From the NCBI GenBank assembly GCA_045638265.1, contig JAZUBA010000071.1:1-29980 (forward strand): 29,980 bases of DNA. The letters are read 5' to 3'. Both the position numbers and the translations under genes were made by a program. The stretch is from RGIG4140 sp045638265. Its GTDB lineage: Bacteria > Pseudomonadota > Alphaproteobacteria > CAAHEQ01 > UBA3637. Below the pieces are notes generated by a model. That model had not been told where the DNA came from, did not search any database, and saw nothing but the letters and a program-made list of their open reading frames with translations. Each line of letters opens with the position of its first letter. The first letter of the stretch is position 1. Shown one piece after another: positions 23,354 through 29,980 of this stretch.

Positions 23354-24931
23354 ATGCGTAATTCAAATTATAAGTATATTTTTCCGATTATAGTATTGAT
23401 AGGTATTTTAATTGGTATCGGATTTTATTTTTCTACAAACAAAACATTAGAGTTACATTTATTGCATACAAATGATTTGCATGCACATTTGTTACCATTT
23501 AATCCCGATAATCGGAAATGTACTTATAATCAAGAGGGTTGTTTGGGTGGTTTTGCAACTATTAAAACAATTATTGATTCGCATCGTCAAAAATATCCGG
23601 ATTTGGTTTTGTTAGATGCTGGTGATCGATTTTCGGGAACAGTTTTTTATACTTTACGGAAAAGTCAGGATATTATTCCTTTAATGAATCAATTTCAATA
23701 TGATGCTTTAACATTGGGTAATCATGATTTTGATAGTGGTTTATCAGAAATTGAAAAAATGATGAATGTTGTGACTGCACCGGTTGTTTCTGTAAATGTG
23801 AAGTTTCCAAAAGAATCGGTTTTAGCAAAAAAAATTAAAAAGAGTGTGATTTTAAAACGACAAGGTCAAAAAATCGGCATTATAGGAGCTTTAACTCCTG
23901 ATATAAAAACAGAGACAACATCTGCCAAAGAAATTGATTTGTTACCTCTTGTACAAAGTATACAAGAAGAAATAGATATATTGCGAAAACAAAATGTTCA
24001 ATATATTATTTTGTTAACGCACATTGGTTTTGATTTAGATAAGGAAATAGCATCTCAATTAACGGATGTAGATATTATTGTAGGTGGTCATTCTCATACA
24101 TTGTTATCTAATAACAACACAGAAAAACAAGATTCATATCCTGTTGTTGTATTCAACAAATCTGGAGAAAAAGTATTAGTTGTATCAGCAGGATTCGGTG
24201 GGCAATATATAGGGGCGTTATCGGTTGTTTTGAAAAATGGTTCGGTTCAATCTTATCATGGCGATACGATTCGTTTGGATTTGTCAATTCGTCCGAATCA
24301 GAAAATGAAAGTACAAATTGAACAAATTGAGAAAGAATTAGCTGAACAATTAAACAAGCCAATTATGTCGTTATCGGAAAATGTGTCTTTAACGCCAAAT
24401 CAATTGTTTTGTTCAGAAGAATGTTATATCGGGGAGGTTTTAACAGATGCTTTGAAACAAAAATATCAAGATGTTGATTTTGTGTTTATGAATGCCGGTG
24501 GGATTCGGTCTGGTCTATTTCAAGGAGCTGTTTCGTTTAAACAATTAGCAGAAGTATATCCTTTTGATTCCTCGGTTGTTGTTGTTAAAATGACAGGAGA
24601 ACAGGTAGAAAGATATTTACAATACGGTATTAAAAATTATATTCCTGATGACAGAACAAATGAACTGTTACAAGTGGCGGGTCTTTCTTATACATTTGAT
24701 GCACAAAAAAAATATATTACAGATATTAAAGTTGAAGATGGTCATTTAGATAAAAACAAAGAATATAGAGTTGTTTTGCCTTCATTTTTAGCAGAGGGCG
24801 GGGATGGTTTTCCTGTTTATCCGATTGAAAAAGAGCTTTCTCAAAGTGTTCGAAATTTGTTAATTGATATATTTCAATTGCAGACATATCAGTTGCCAAT
24901 TTTTGAAAAGCGTGTTCAAAAAATCAATTAA
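23354..24931 (+). CDS. Membrane-anchored 5'-nucleotidase (UshA/calcineurin-type)
   Basis: I start at 23354 (MRNSNYKYIF), since the longer frame overlaps the HAD gene. The 525-residue protein has an N-terminal signal or anchor (about 9-26), then a metallophosphatase domain: LLHTNDLHAH (D41, H43), DAGDRFSG, TLGNHDFD and GGHSHTLL. These are the bimetal ligands. The C-terminal 5'-nucleotidase domain has MNAGGIRSGLF and EVYPFDSSVVVVKMTG. It should hydrolyse nucleotides in the periplasm to nucleosides and phosphate. Two Cys in NRKCTYNQEGCLGG may form a disulfide. Confidence 0.93.
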   Translation: MRNSNYKYIFPIIVLIGILIGIGFYFSTNKTLELHLLHTNDLHAHLLPFNPDNRKCTYNQEGCLGGFATIKTIIDSHRQKYPDLVLLDAGDRFSGTVFYTLRKSQDIIPLMNQFQYDALTLGNHDFDSGLSEIEKMMNVVTAPVVSVNVKFPKESVLAKKIKKSVILKRQGQKIGIIGALTPDIKTETTSAKEIDLLPLVQSIQEEIDILRKQNVQYIILLTHIGFDLDKEIASQLTDVDIIVGGHSHTLLSNNNTEKQDSYPVVVFNKSGEKVLVVSAGFGGQYIGALSVVLKNGSVQSYHGDTIRLDLSIRPNQKMKVQIEQIEKELAEQLNKPIMSLSENVSLTPNQLFCSEECYIGEVLTDALKQKYQDVDFVFMNAGGIRSGLFQGAVSFKQLAEVYPFDSSVVVVKMTGEQVERYLQYGIKNYIPDDRTNELLQVAGLSYTFDAQKKYITDIKVEDGHLDKNKEYRVVLPSFLAEGGDGFPVYPIEKELSQSVRNLLIDIFQLQTYQLPIFEKRVQKIN

Positions 24932-24966
24932 TTTCCATGATTGTGAATTTTTTGATATAAAAATAC

Positions 24967-24995
24967 TTGCTGTTTTTTTAGGGATGTGTTATATT
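24967..24995 (+). promoter_or_regulatory. Predicted ssrA promoter
   Basis: TTGCTG (24967-24972) and TATATT (24990-24995) are spaced by 17 nt and lie directly before the tmRNA region. Confidence 0.6.
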
Positions 24996-25002
24996 ATAAG
25001 TG

Positions 25003-25308
25003 CTGATTTTATCAGCTATGATGCTAAACGAAAAGTAGAATAGATGGCCGTGGACTCGGGGGCGGTACCCGACACCTCCACCAATATTTTAACTATGGGG
25101 GTGAAATAGGATCGACACACATAATAAAGGCTTATTCTTGTATCCGGCATTGTACCGCCGTTATCGGGCTGAACATATAAATGCAAATGATAATTTTGCT
25201 CCGGCCGCAATCGCTGCTTAGTGTAGCGTAGGCCAATAATTCCGTCTCCAAAATGAGCGGGACGGTGGGGTTAGCGGGGTTCCCAGCAACAGGATACCCC
25301 GTGTTTTT
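25003..25308 (+). ncRNA. ssrA: Circularly permuted two-piece tmRNA
   Basis: tmRNA frees stalled ribosomes and tags the nascent peptide for degradation. Here the acceptor piece comes first: a T-stem TCGGG/CCCGA (25056-25072), the acceptor strand CACCTCC (25073-25079), A and CCA ending at 25083. After a 13-nt intervening segment the coding piece starts with GGGGGTG (25097-25103), which pairs with CACCTCC, followed by the tmRNA-typical AGGATCGACACAC. The tag frame starts at GCA 25183 and reads ANDNFAPAAIAA, stop at 25219-25221. A 3' hairpin CGGGGT...ACCCCG followed by T5 closes the gene. This permuted order is known from alphaproteobacteria. The exact ends of the mature pieces are not determined. 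Confidence 0.93.
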
Positions 25309-25325
25309 ATAAATAGCTAAATATA

Positions 25326-25664
25326 TTACAGTACGTATTTAAGCACATTTTTTTCGCTGAAAAACGACGAATCAGCGGCAATCCATAAATCAATTTTATG
25401 ATCTAAACAATAAGATAAAACTTGTTGTTTTACATATAAAATTTTACCTAATACAGATAAATCAGCCACAACAAAAATATCATATTCTTGGCAAGGTTCT
25501 AATAGTTTTATCAAAGACTTATATGTTGGTTTGGGCATATCTTTTTCAATCCAAATATCAGTTTGGTGATTGTTTTGGGTTAAAAATTTTTCAATAGTTT
25601 GTTTTTGTTTGATTGTTTTTTTATAATTTGATTTTAAAATAAAAATAAATTTCACAATTAACAT
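25326..25664 (-). CDS. Degenerate resolvase-like small ORF
   Basis: About 112 residues from ATG 25664; no good ribosome binding site. The pattern IEKFL...IWIEKDM..., LIKLLEPCQEYDIFVVADLSVLGK follows the N-terminal domain of serine recombinases (Q..L..., E..sg....R..l..ll....D.lvv..ldRLGR). Ser12 could match the nucleophile, but the arginines and Asp of the catalytic 'DRLGR' are replaced (LSVLGK) and the DNA-binding domain is missing. It is thus inactive, a remnant, or a distant look-alike. It begins inside the serS terminator region and ends against ssrA. Confidence 0.45.
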   Translation of the reverse strand: MLIVKFIFILKSNYKKTIKQKQTIEKFLTQNNHQTDIWIEKDMPKPTYKSLIKLLEPCQEYDIFVVADLSVLGKILYVKQQVLSYCLDHKIDLWIAADSSFFSEKNVLKYVL

Positions 25665-25671
25665 AAAGCAC

Positions 25672-25709
25672 AAAAAAACTCTTGAATATCAACTTTCAAG
25701 AGTTTTTTT
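25672..25709 (-). terminator. Intrinsic terminator of serS
   Basis: A 15-bp stem (core ACTCTTGAA/TTCAAGAGT, 8-nt loop) has a U run on the minus strand and lies 12 bp after the serS stop. Confidence 0.85.
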
Positions 25710-25720
25710 ATTGTGATTGC

Positions 25721-26992
25721 TTATTTTCCGATATATTCTTTTCCACCTAAATAAGGTTGTAAAGCTTTTGGTATCCGAACAGAACCGTCTGCTTGTTGAT
25801 GATTTTCCATAAAGGCAACTAAAATACGAGGTGTTGCTAAACCGGTATTATTTAAGGTATAAGCATATTTTACTTTACCTGTTTCGGCCTCTCTGTAACG
25901 AATATTTGTTCGGTGTGCTTGCCAATCTAACAAAGAGGAACAACTGTGTGATTCACGATAACGTTCTTGTGCCGGACACCAAGCTTCAATATCGTTCATA
26001 CGATATTTGCCGGCACCCATATCTCCTGTACAACAAGCAACAACCTGATACGGTATTTCTAATGCCTGCATAATTTCTTCGGCATTGTTTAACAAGAATT
26101 GATGCATATTGTCTGATTCGGTAATATCAGCTTTACATATTACATATTGTTCAACTTTATTAAATTGATGAACACGGAAAATACCACGAGTATCTTTACC
26201 GGCAGCACCAGCTTCCCGACGGAAACAAGGAGAGAAACCGGCATATTTTATCGGTAAATCTGATTCTTTTAATATATCTCCAGAATGAATGCTGTTTAAA
26301 ATGACTTCAGCTGTACCAGCTAAATATAAATTGTCCTTTGGCAAACTGTAAACTGAATCCACATCAAACGGGAATTGACCCATATTATATAAGGCTGTAT
26401 CAAATGTCATTGCCGGCACACTCATAGCAATAAATCCTTTAGAAATTAAAGTATTGATCGTGAATTGCCATAAAGCCATTTCTAATTGCAATAATTCTCC
26501 CCTGATGGATGATGAACGAGTTCCACAAATTTGTGGAATACGTTTAAATTCACCCCATCCATGCATTTCCATAATGTCAACATGATCACGAATTGGGAAG
26601 TCAAATGTCGGAATAGTGCCAACTTTGCGAATCACAACGTTATCTTCATCACTTTTTCCTTTGGGAACATCAGGTGCCGGAATGGTTGGTGTTTTTTCAA
26701 TAAGGGATTTAAATTGTTCTTCTAATGGTTTGAGTTCAGCAGAGATTTGAGCTGCTTTTTGACCACATTCTTTTGAAAGTTCTTTAATTTCTGCTTTTCT
26801 TTCAGGGGAAGCGTTTGGCATTTCTTTGCTAAGAGCATTGCGTTTTTGTAATTCAGCTTCCATAGCTTGTTTGTGTTTGATAATGTCTTTATCAATGGCT
26901 AAAAGCAAATCAATATCCAGTTCAAGACACTTGTCAATAAGTGCTTGTTTTACGATGTCTGTATTTTCACGAATAAATTTTATATCTAACAT
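25721..26992 (-). CDS. serS: Seryl-tRNA synthetase
   Basis: This class II synthetase charges tRNA-Ser. The 423-residue protein has the N-terminal tRNA-binding coiled coil (about 25-100), motif 2 SPCFRREAGAAGKDTRG with FRVHQFNKVEQ, and motif 3 TGLATPRILVAFMENHQ. Length matches the bacterial family (~425). AAAGGATAG precedes the ATG. It lies 15 bp downstream of the uracil-DNA glycosylase-like gene on the same strand and is followed by a terminator. A tRNA-Ser gene is in the same window at 17762. Confidence 0.97.
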   Translation of the reverse strand: MLDIKFIRENTDIVKQALIDKCLELDIDLLLAIDKDIIKHKQAMEAELQKRNALSKEMPNASPERKAEIKELSKECGQKAAQISAELKPLEEQFKSLIEKTPTIPAPDVPKGKSDEDNVVIRKVGTIPTFDFPIRDHVDIMEMHGWGEFKRIPQICGTRSSSIRGELLQLEMALWQFTINTLISKGFIAMSVPAMTFDTALYNMGQFPFDVDSVYSLPKDNLYLAGTAEVILNSIHSGDILKESDLPIKYAGFSPCFRREAGAAGKDTRGIFRVHQFNKVEQYVICKADITESDNMHQFLLNNAEEIMQALEIPYQVVACCTGDMGAGKYRMNDIEAWCPAQERYRESHSCSSLLDWQAHRTNIRYREAETGKVKYAYTLNNTGLATPRILVAFMENHQQADGSVRIPKALQPYLGGKEYIGK

Positions 26993-27007
26993 TTTTCTAT
27001 CCTTTTG

Positions 27008-27787
27008 TTAGTTGTTACTGATTAATTTTGCCAGTTTTTGTAGATCATCCCAGGCATTTTTCCGATAAGACTGGCCTTTCATTACCATATCGGGGCCAAA
27101 GGTTGCGATAACCGGTATATTATTACCGGTAGAAAGTGAATAAGATAAATTTTGTTGTCGAGCTTTAGAAATGCTTTCAATTCCTAATAAACCACGAGTC
27201 GGCAAAGAGCCGAAAATAAGTATAAATTGCGGTTGTATTAATTCGATTCGTTTTTTTAAAAATGGCAAACAAAGATTGACTTCTGTTTCTGTTGGAACTC
27301 TATCCCCTGGTAAGCGCCAAGGAATTAAAGGGCATAAATAGGTATTTGTTCCGCAATCTAATTGAATAGCTTTAAGCATTTTTAATAAAAGTTCGCCCGA
27401 ATCGCCGGCAGCCAAGCGTCCGATTTTTTCATCTGCACTTTTGGGTGAATCGATTAAGCATAAAACAGTCGGTTGATTTGAAATGCCCATTCCTGACAAA
27501 GTATGTTGTGCTGTTTTTCTTAATGAACATCCATCAAATGAATTTAAAGCGGAATCAAGATTTGTTAAGTCAGATGCATTGTTTGCTAGATTTGTTGCTT
27601 GAGAAATAAACGTTGTTTCAATATCTTGCTTGTTTTTTGGAGGTGTTTGTATGGATTCGGGTGCAACAAACTGTTTAGATTTGTTTTCTTGCAAATCCGT
27701 GTTTAAAAATCGATTAATAGGCTTTTCTCCGATACATTCGGTAATTCCGGAAAGAGAAAGCCATTTTAAAATAGAACCATAATTCAT
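27008..27787 (-). CDS. Family-4-like uracil-DNA glycosylase, catalytically diverged
   Basis: I start at 27787 (MNYGSILKWL); an upstream Met in a Lys-rich stretch is less likely. The 259-residue protein has a variable N-terminus of about 75 residues, then NSFDGCSLRKTAQ, which matches the opening of alphaproteobacterial family-4 UDG-like proteins. Further matches are IPWRLPGDRVPTETEVNLCL (compare 'FWRPPGNRTPT..E...C') and QFILIFGSLPTRGLLG. The key motifs are altered: 'GEAPGxxED' is LIDSPKSADE and 'HPxYLLR' is FGPDMVMK. The uracil-excising activity is therefore doubtful; the protein may bind DNA or have changed role. It is co-directional with serS. Confidence 0.78.
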   Translation of the reverse strand: MNYGSILKWLSLSGITECIGEKPINRFLNTDLQENKSKQFVAPESIQTPPKNKQDIETTFISQATNLANNASDLTNLDSALNSFDGCSLRKTAQHTLSGMGISNQPTVLCLIDSPKSADEKIGRLAAGDSGELLLKMLKAIQLDCGTNTYLCPLIPWRLPGDRVPTETEVNLCLPFLKKRIELIQPQFILIFGSLPTRGLLGIESISKARQQNLSYSLSTGNNIPVIATFGPDMVMKGQSYRKNAWDDLQKLAKLISNN

Positions 27788-27866
27788 TTTTTTCTTCTTT
27801 TTTAATTGAATTAATGATAACATATTTTTAATTTAAAAGTAAAGCTTTTTTCAAAAGAGAGGTTCT

Positions 27867-29606
27867 ATGAATAAAAAAAAGAAGTATGTAAAATGCATTT
27901 TGGGCACAAGTCTTTTGGTTTTAACGGTTATTTTTATTTTTCCTGTATTGAGACAGCTTGCCGAAAATAGATTAGAAGTATATTTAAAGAATTTAAAAAG
28001 CGAATCGGTTGTTTCTTTAAAGGCGACTCGGCAAATTCCAGAAGATATTGATGTTGGTTCTTATTTGGCTGGTGTTATCGCTGTAGAAAATGAAGATTTT
28101 AATCGGGCCTTGACGTATTATACAAAAGTATTAGAAAAAGATTCGCAAAATAATCAGATTAAAACTGAATTAATGGTTTTAAACGGAATGATTGGTCAAA
28201 TGGATTTGGCAACACAGTATGCTCGTGAATTAAACGGTACAAATACGGATGTTTTTTTAACAACATACCTTGTTGCGGTGGATATGTTAAAACATAATAG
28301 ATATCAAGATGTTATATCTTTTTTGTCTCAATCAGGAAAAATTCCAACGGATTCGATAATTAAACCGATAATATTGGCATGGAGTTATGCCGGATTACAA
28401 GAGCGAGATAAAGCCTTTTTGGTATTTGATGGTTTTTCTAATGATGCGAGATTAAATGGTATCAAATTTTATCATCAGGCGCTTCTGCATTTTTATTTTG
28501 GAGAAAACGAATCGGCAATACAGTTGTTAAAACAATATGATACAGTGAAAGCTCCTTCTTTAAATGTGTGGAATACCATTTACACACAAATGCTTAAAAC
28601 AAATGGGAAAGTAATGTATCCGGCATTGCATGATAAATTTATTGATGTTTTGAAAAAAGATATGCATATTATTCATCTGATGAATAAAAATAAGGATAAT
28701 TCTATTCAAACACCACATCAGGCTATATCAGATGCACTTTATTTGACAGCTATGTCATTTGATGATTTAAAAATGCCTAAAATAGCTTTGGTATTGGCCA
28801 ATATGGGATTGTCATTGAATGAAAATTCTGTTTTATTGCGATTGCTAGCTGCTGATTTATCACAAAAATTACAATTAAAAGAGCAGGTTTTTGAAATATA
28901 TGATTCGTTTCAATTTAAAACAGACTTATTACATTTGCGTGTTGCATATAATTTGATGTTGCAAAAGCAGTACGATGCAACGATTCGTATTTTAAAGGAA
29001 TTTGAACAAAAAGGGAAACAACTTCCTTTTGTTTATAATATGATGATAGATGTGTATACTGAACAAAAAGATTATCAAAATGCTATTATATATATTAATA
29101 AAATATTAGATTTGCCACATGTCAAATTAAATTCAACTTTACAATCACAAATTTATTTACAAAGAGCTTTGGTGTATATGTTACAAGAAGACAACCAATC
29201 AATGTATACCGATTTAGAAAAAGCGGTCGCATTGGATGATACAAATGCGGAAGCATTAAATGCTCTTGGATATGAGTTGATTGACAAAGATATAGATATT
29301 CAAAAAGGAATGGATTACGTATTGAAAGCAAACAAACTTTTGCCTAATCAGGCACATATATTAGATAGTGTTGCTTGGGGATATTATAAAAATAAATCGT
29401 ATGATGATGCGTTGAATTATGCATTAAAAGCTGTTCAGTTGGCTCAAAGTAATGCTGTAATTGTTATGCATTTGGGAGATATATATAGAGTACTTAATCA
29501 AAATAGTGAAACCTTATCTCAATACCGTAAAGCACTTATGATTAAAACAGATTTAACAGATGAGATGAAAAAAAAGATGGAAACATATATATATGAAAAT
29601 GAATAA
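27867..29606 (+). CDS. TPR-repeat protein with N-terminal membrane anchor
   Basis: The 579-residue protein begins with a basic stretch and a membrane helix (about 11-27, LGTSLLVLTVIFIFPVL), then TPR-like helical hairpins throughout, for example AVENEDFNRALTYYTKVLEK (about 73-92), DYQNAIIYINKILD, ALNALGYELIDKDIDIQKG and SVAWGYYKNKSYDDALNYAL. The layout resembles alphaproteobacterial periplasmic TPR proteins with Sel1/BTAD-free, plain TPR arrays, thought to scaffold envelope complexes. GAGAGG precedes the ATG. No strong terminator follows; the best candidate is a 6-bp A/T hairpin at 29612-29627. Confidence 0.85.
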   Translation: MNKKKKYVKCILGTSLLVLTVIFIFPVLRQLAENRLEVYLKNLKSESVVSLKATRQIPEDIDVGSYLAGVIAVENEDFNRALTYYTKVLEKDSQNNQIKTELMVLNGMIGQMDLATQYARELNGTNTDVFLTTYLVAVDMLKHNRYQDVISFLSQSGKIPTDSIIKPIILAWSYAGLQERDKAFLVFDGFSNDARLNGIKFYHQALLHFYFGENESAIQLLKQYDTVKAPSLNVWNTIYTQMLKTNGKVMYPALHDKFIDVLKKDMHIIHLMNKNKDNSIQTPHQAISDALYLTAMSFDDLKMPKIALVLANMGLSLNENSVLLRLLAADLSQKLQLKEQVFEIYDSFQFKTDLLHLRVAYNLMLQKQYDATIRILKEFEQKGKQLPFVYNMMIDVYTEQKDYQNAIIYINKILDLPHVKLNSTLQSQIYLQRALVYMLQEDNQSMYTDLEKAVALDDTNAEALNALGYELIDKDIDIQKGMDYVLKANKLLPNQAHILDSVAWGYYKNKSYDDALNYALKAVQLAQSNAVIVMHLGDIYRVLNQNSETLSQYRKALMIKTDLTDEMKKKMETYIYENE

Positions 29607-29764
29607 TTGAGAAAAAAGAGGTTTTTTAAAGTCAGAAATCCTAAAAAAAATGGGAATCACAAAGAAAACACGTATAAGAAGAAAATATTTCAAAAATAAA
29701 ATTGTTAAAAATCAAATAATTGTAAAAAAAGAGGTAAAAAAACAAAAAAAAATGAAAAAAGGTG

Positions 29765-29793
29765 TTGACATTTTAGAAAAGCTCTGATATATT
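29765..29793 (+). promoter_or_regulatory. Strong sigma-70 promoter near the window end
   Basis: A consensus -35 TTGACA (29765-29770) and -10 TATATT (29788-29793) are spaced by 17 nt, followed by a C-rich start region (CCCATC). It is the best promoter match in the window and reads out of the right edge. The stretch 29607-29764 before it is A-rich with no supported gene. Confidence 0.7.
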
Positions 29794-29799
29794 CCCATC

Positions 29800-29980
29800 T
29801 ACCGAAACGGAACAGAGCTTGAAAGAATGGCTTGAAACGAACGGAAAAGAGTTGTTGAAAAGAAGTTGAATAAGGGAAAGAAATAGATGCACGGGCAGCT
29901 GTTGGCGAAGAGACGATGGGTGTCATGTGCATGGAACTATGAAGACGGAGTGAGTTTTTTAGTAAAAAATTTATGGTAAG
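29800..29980 (+). other. Structured non-coding leader, possibly of an rRNA operon
   Basis: No good ORF follows the promoter. The purine-rich leader contains ATGCAC (29887-29892) that can pair with GTGCAT (29926-29931), enclosing GC-richer sequence. A strong promoter with a long structured untranslated leader suggests the spacer before a 16S rRNA gene, but no mature rRNA sequence lies inside the window. Confidence 0.35.

Noticed and set aside
25016..25210. A 64-codon minus-strand ORF in the ssrA region
   Set aside because: It is antisense to the tmRNA, whose structure explains the sequence.
29650..29787. A 45-codon, Lys-rich ORF (MGITKKTRIRRKYF start)
   Set aside because: It has no ribosome binding site, lies in A-rich sequence where Lys codons arise by chance, and runs through the strong promoter at 29765.
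29705..29932. A 75-codon minus-strand ORF at the right edge
   Set aside because: Its composition is Phe/Ser-rich reverse-strand noise and it lies across the predicted promoter and leader.
1..29980. CRISPR array
   Set aside because: No regularly spaced direct repeats of 24-40 bp were seen; the only long repeats are the DGR TR/VR pair and the two palindromes.

Overview
This is an AT-rich bacterial chromosome segment that fits a host-associated or gut-type alphaproteobacterium. Four things point there: a circularly permuted, two-piece tmRNA gene; an F0 ATP synthase cluster in the order atpI-atpB-atpE-atpF'-atpF with no F1 genes; an RpoH-type sigma factor; and a family-4-like uracil-DNA glycosylase beginning its core with FDGC. 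Gram-negative envelope genes (lpxC, an M23 peptidase, a DsbA-like protein) agree. The species is not identifiable from the sequence alone.

Layout. Positions 2-2158 hold the 3' part of a large cysteine-rich surface protein gene. From 2221 to 8655 the minus strand carries greA-trxB, then a long operon (BI-1 family protein, DsbA-like protein, atpI, atpB, atpE, atpF', atpF), then lpxC. An M23 peptidase gene runs divergently from lpxC (8830-10401). A poorly conserved minus-strand group follows (10405-13743): an arylsulfotransferase-like remnant, a small lipoprotein-like ORF, a secreted protein and a large DUF1152-type protein. Then come rpoH (minus), the plus-strand run map-radC-metalloprotease and tRNA-Ser(GCU).

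The outstanding feature is a complete diversity-generating retroelement (DGR) at about 18010-21799. Its order is target gene with variable repeat (VR), avd, template repeat (TR), reverse transcriptase, the same order as the Bordetella phage BPP-1 element. TR (20415-20518) and VR (19466-19569) align over 104 bp without gaps and differ at 14 positions, every one an adenine in TR. The target protein combines a type IV pilin-like N-terminal segment, an acidic/Thr-rich linker, a Cys-rich module and a C-terminal C-type-lectin-like domain ending in VR. Two 28-bp near-palindromes lie upstream, and the second contains a plausible promoter for the target, suggesting that a repressor controls the system. 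A GC-rich hairpin sits exactly 4 nt after VR and is absent after TR.

After the DGR come a transglutaminase-like protein (minus, overlapping the RT 3' end), a HAD phosphatase and a membrane-anchored 5'-nucleotidase (plus), the permuted ssrA gene, a degenerate resolvase-like ORF, serS with a diverged uracil-DNA glycosylase gene (minus), and a TPR protein (plus). The last 200 bp hold a near-consensus promoter and a structured leader that may precede an rRNA operon outside the window.
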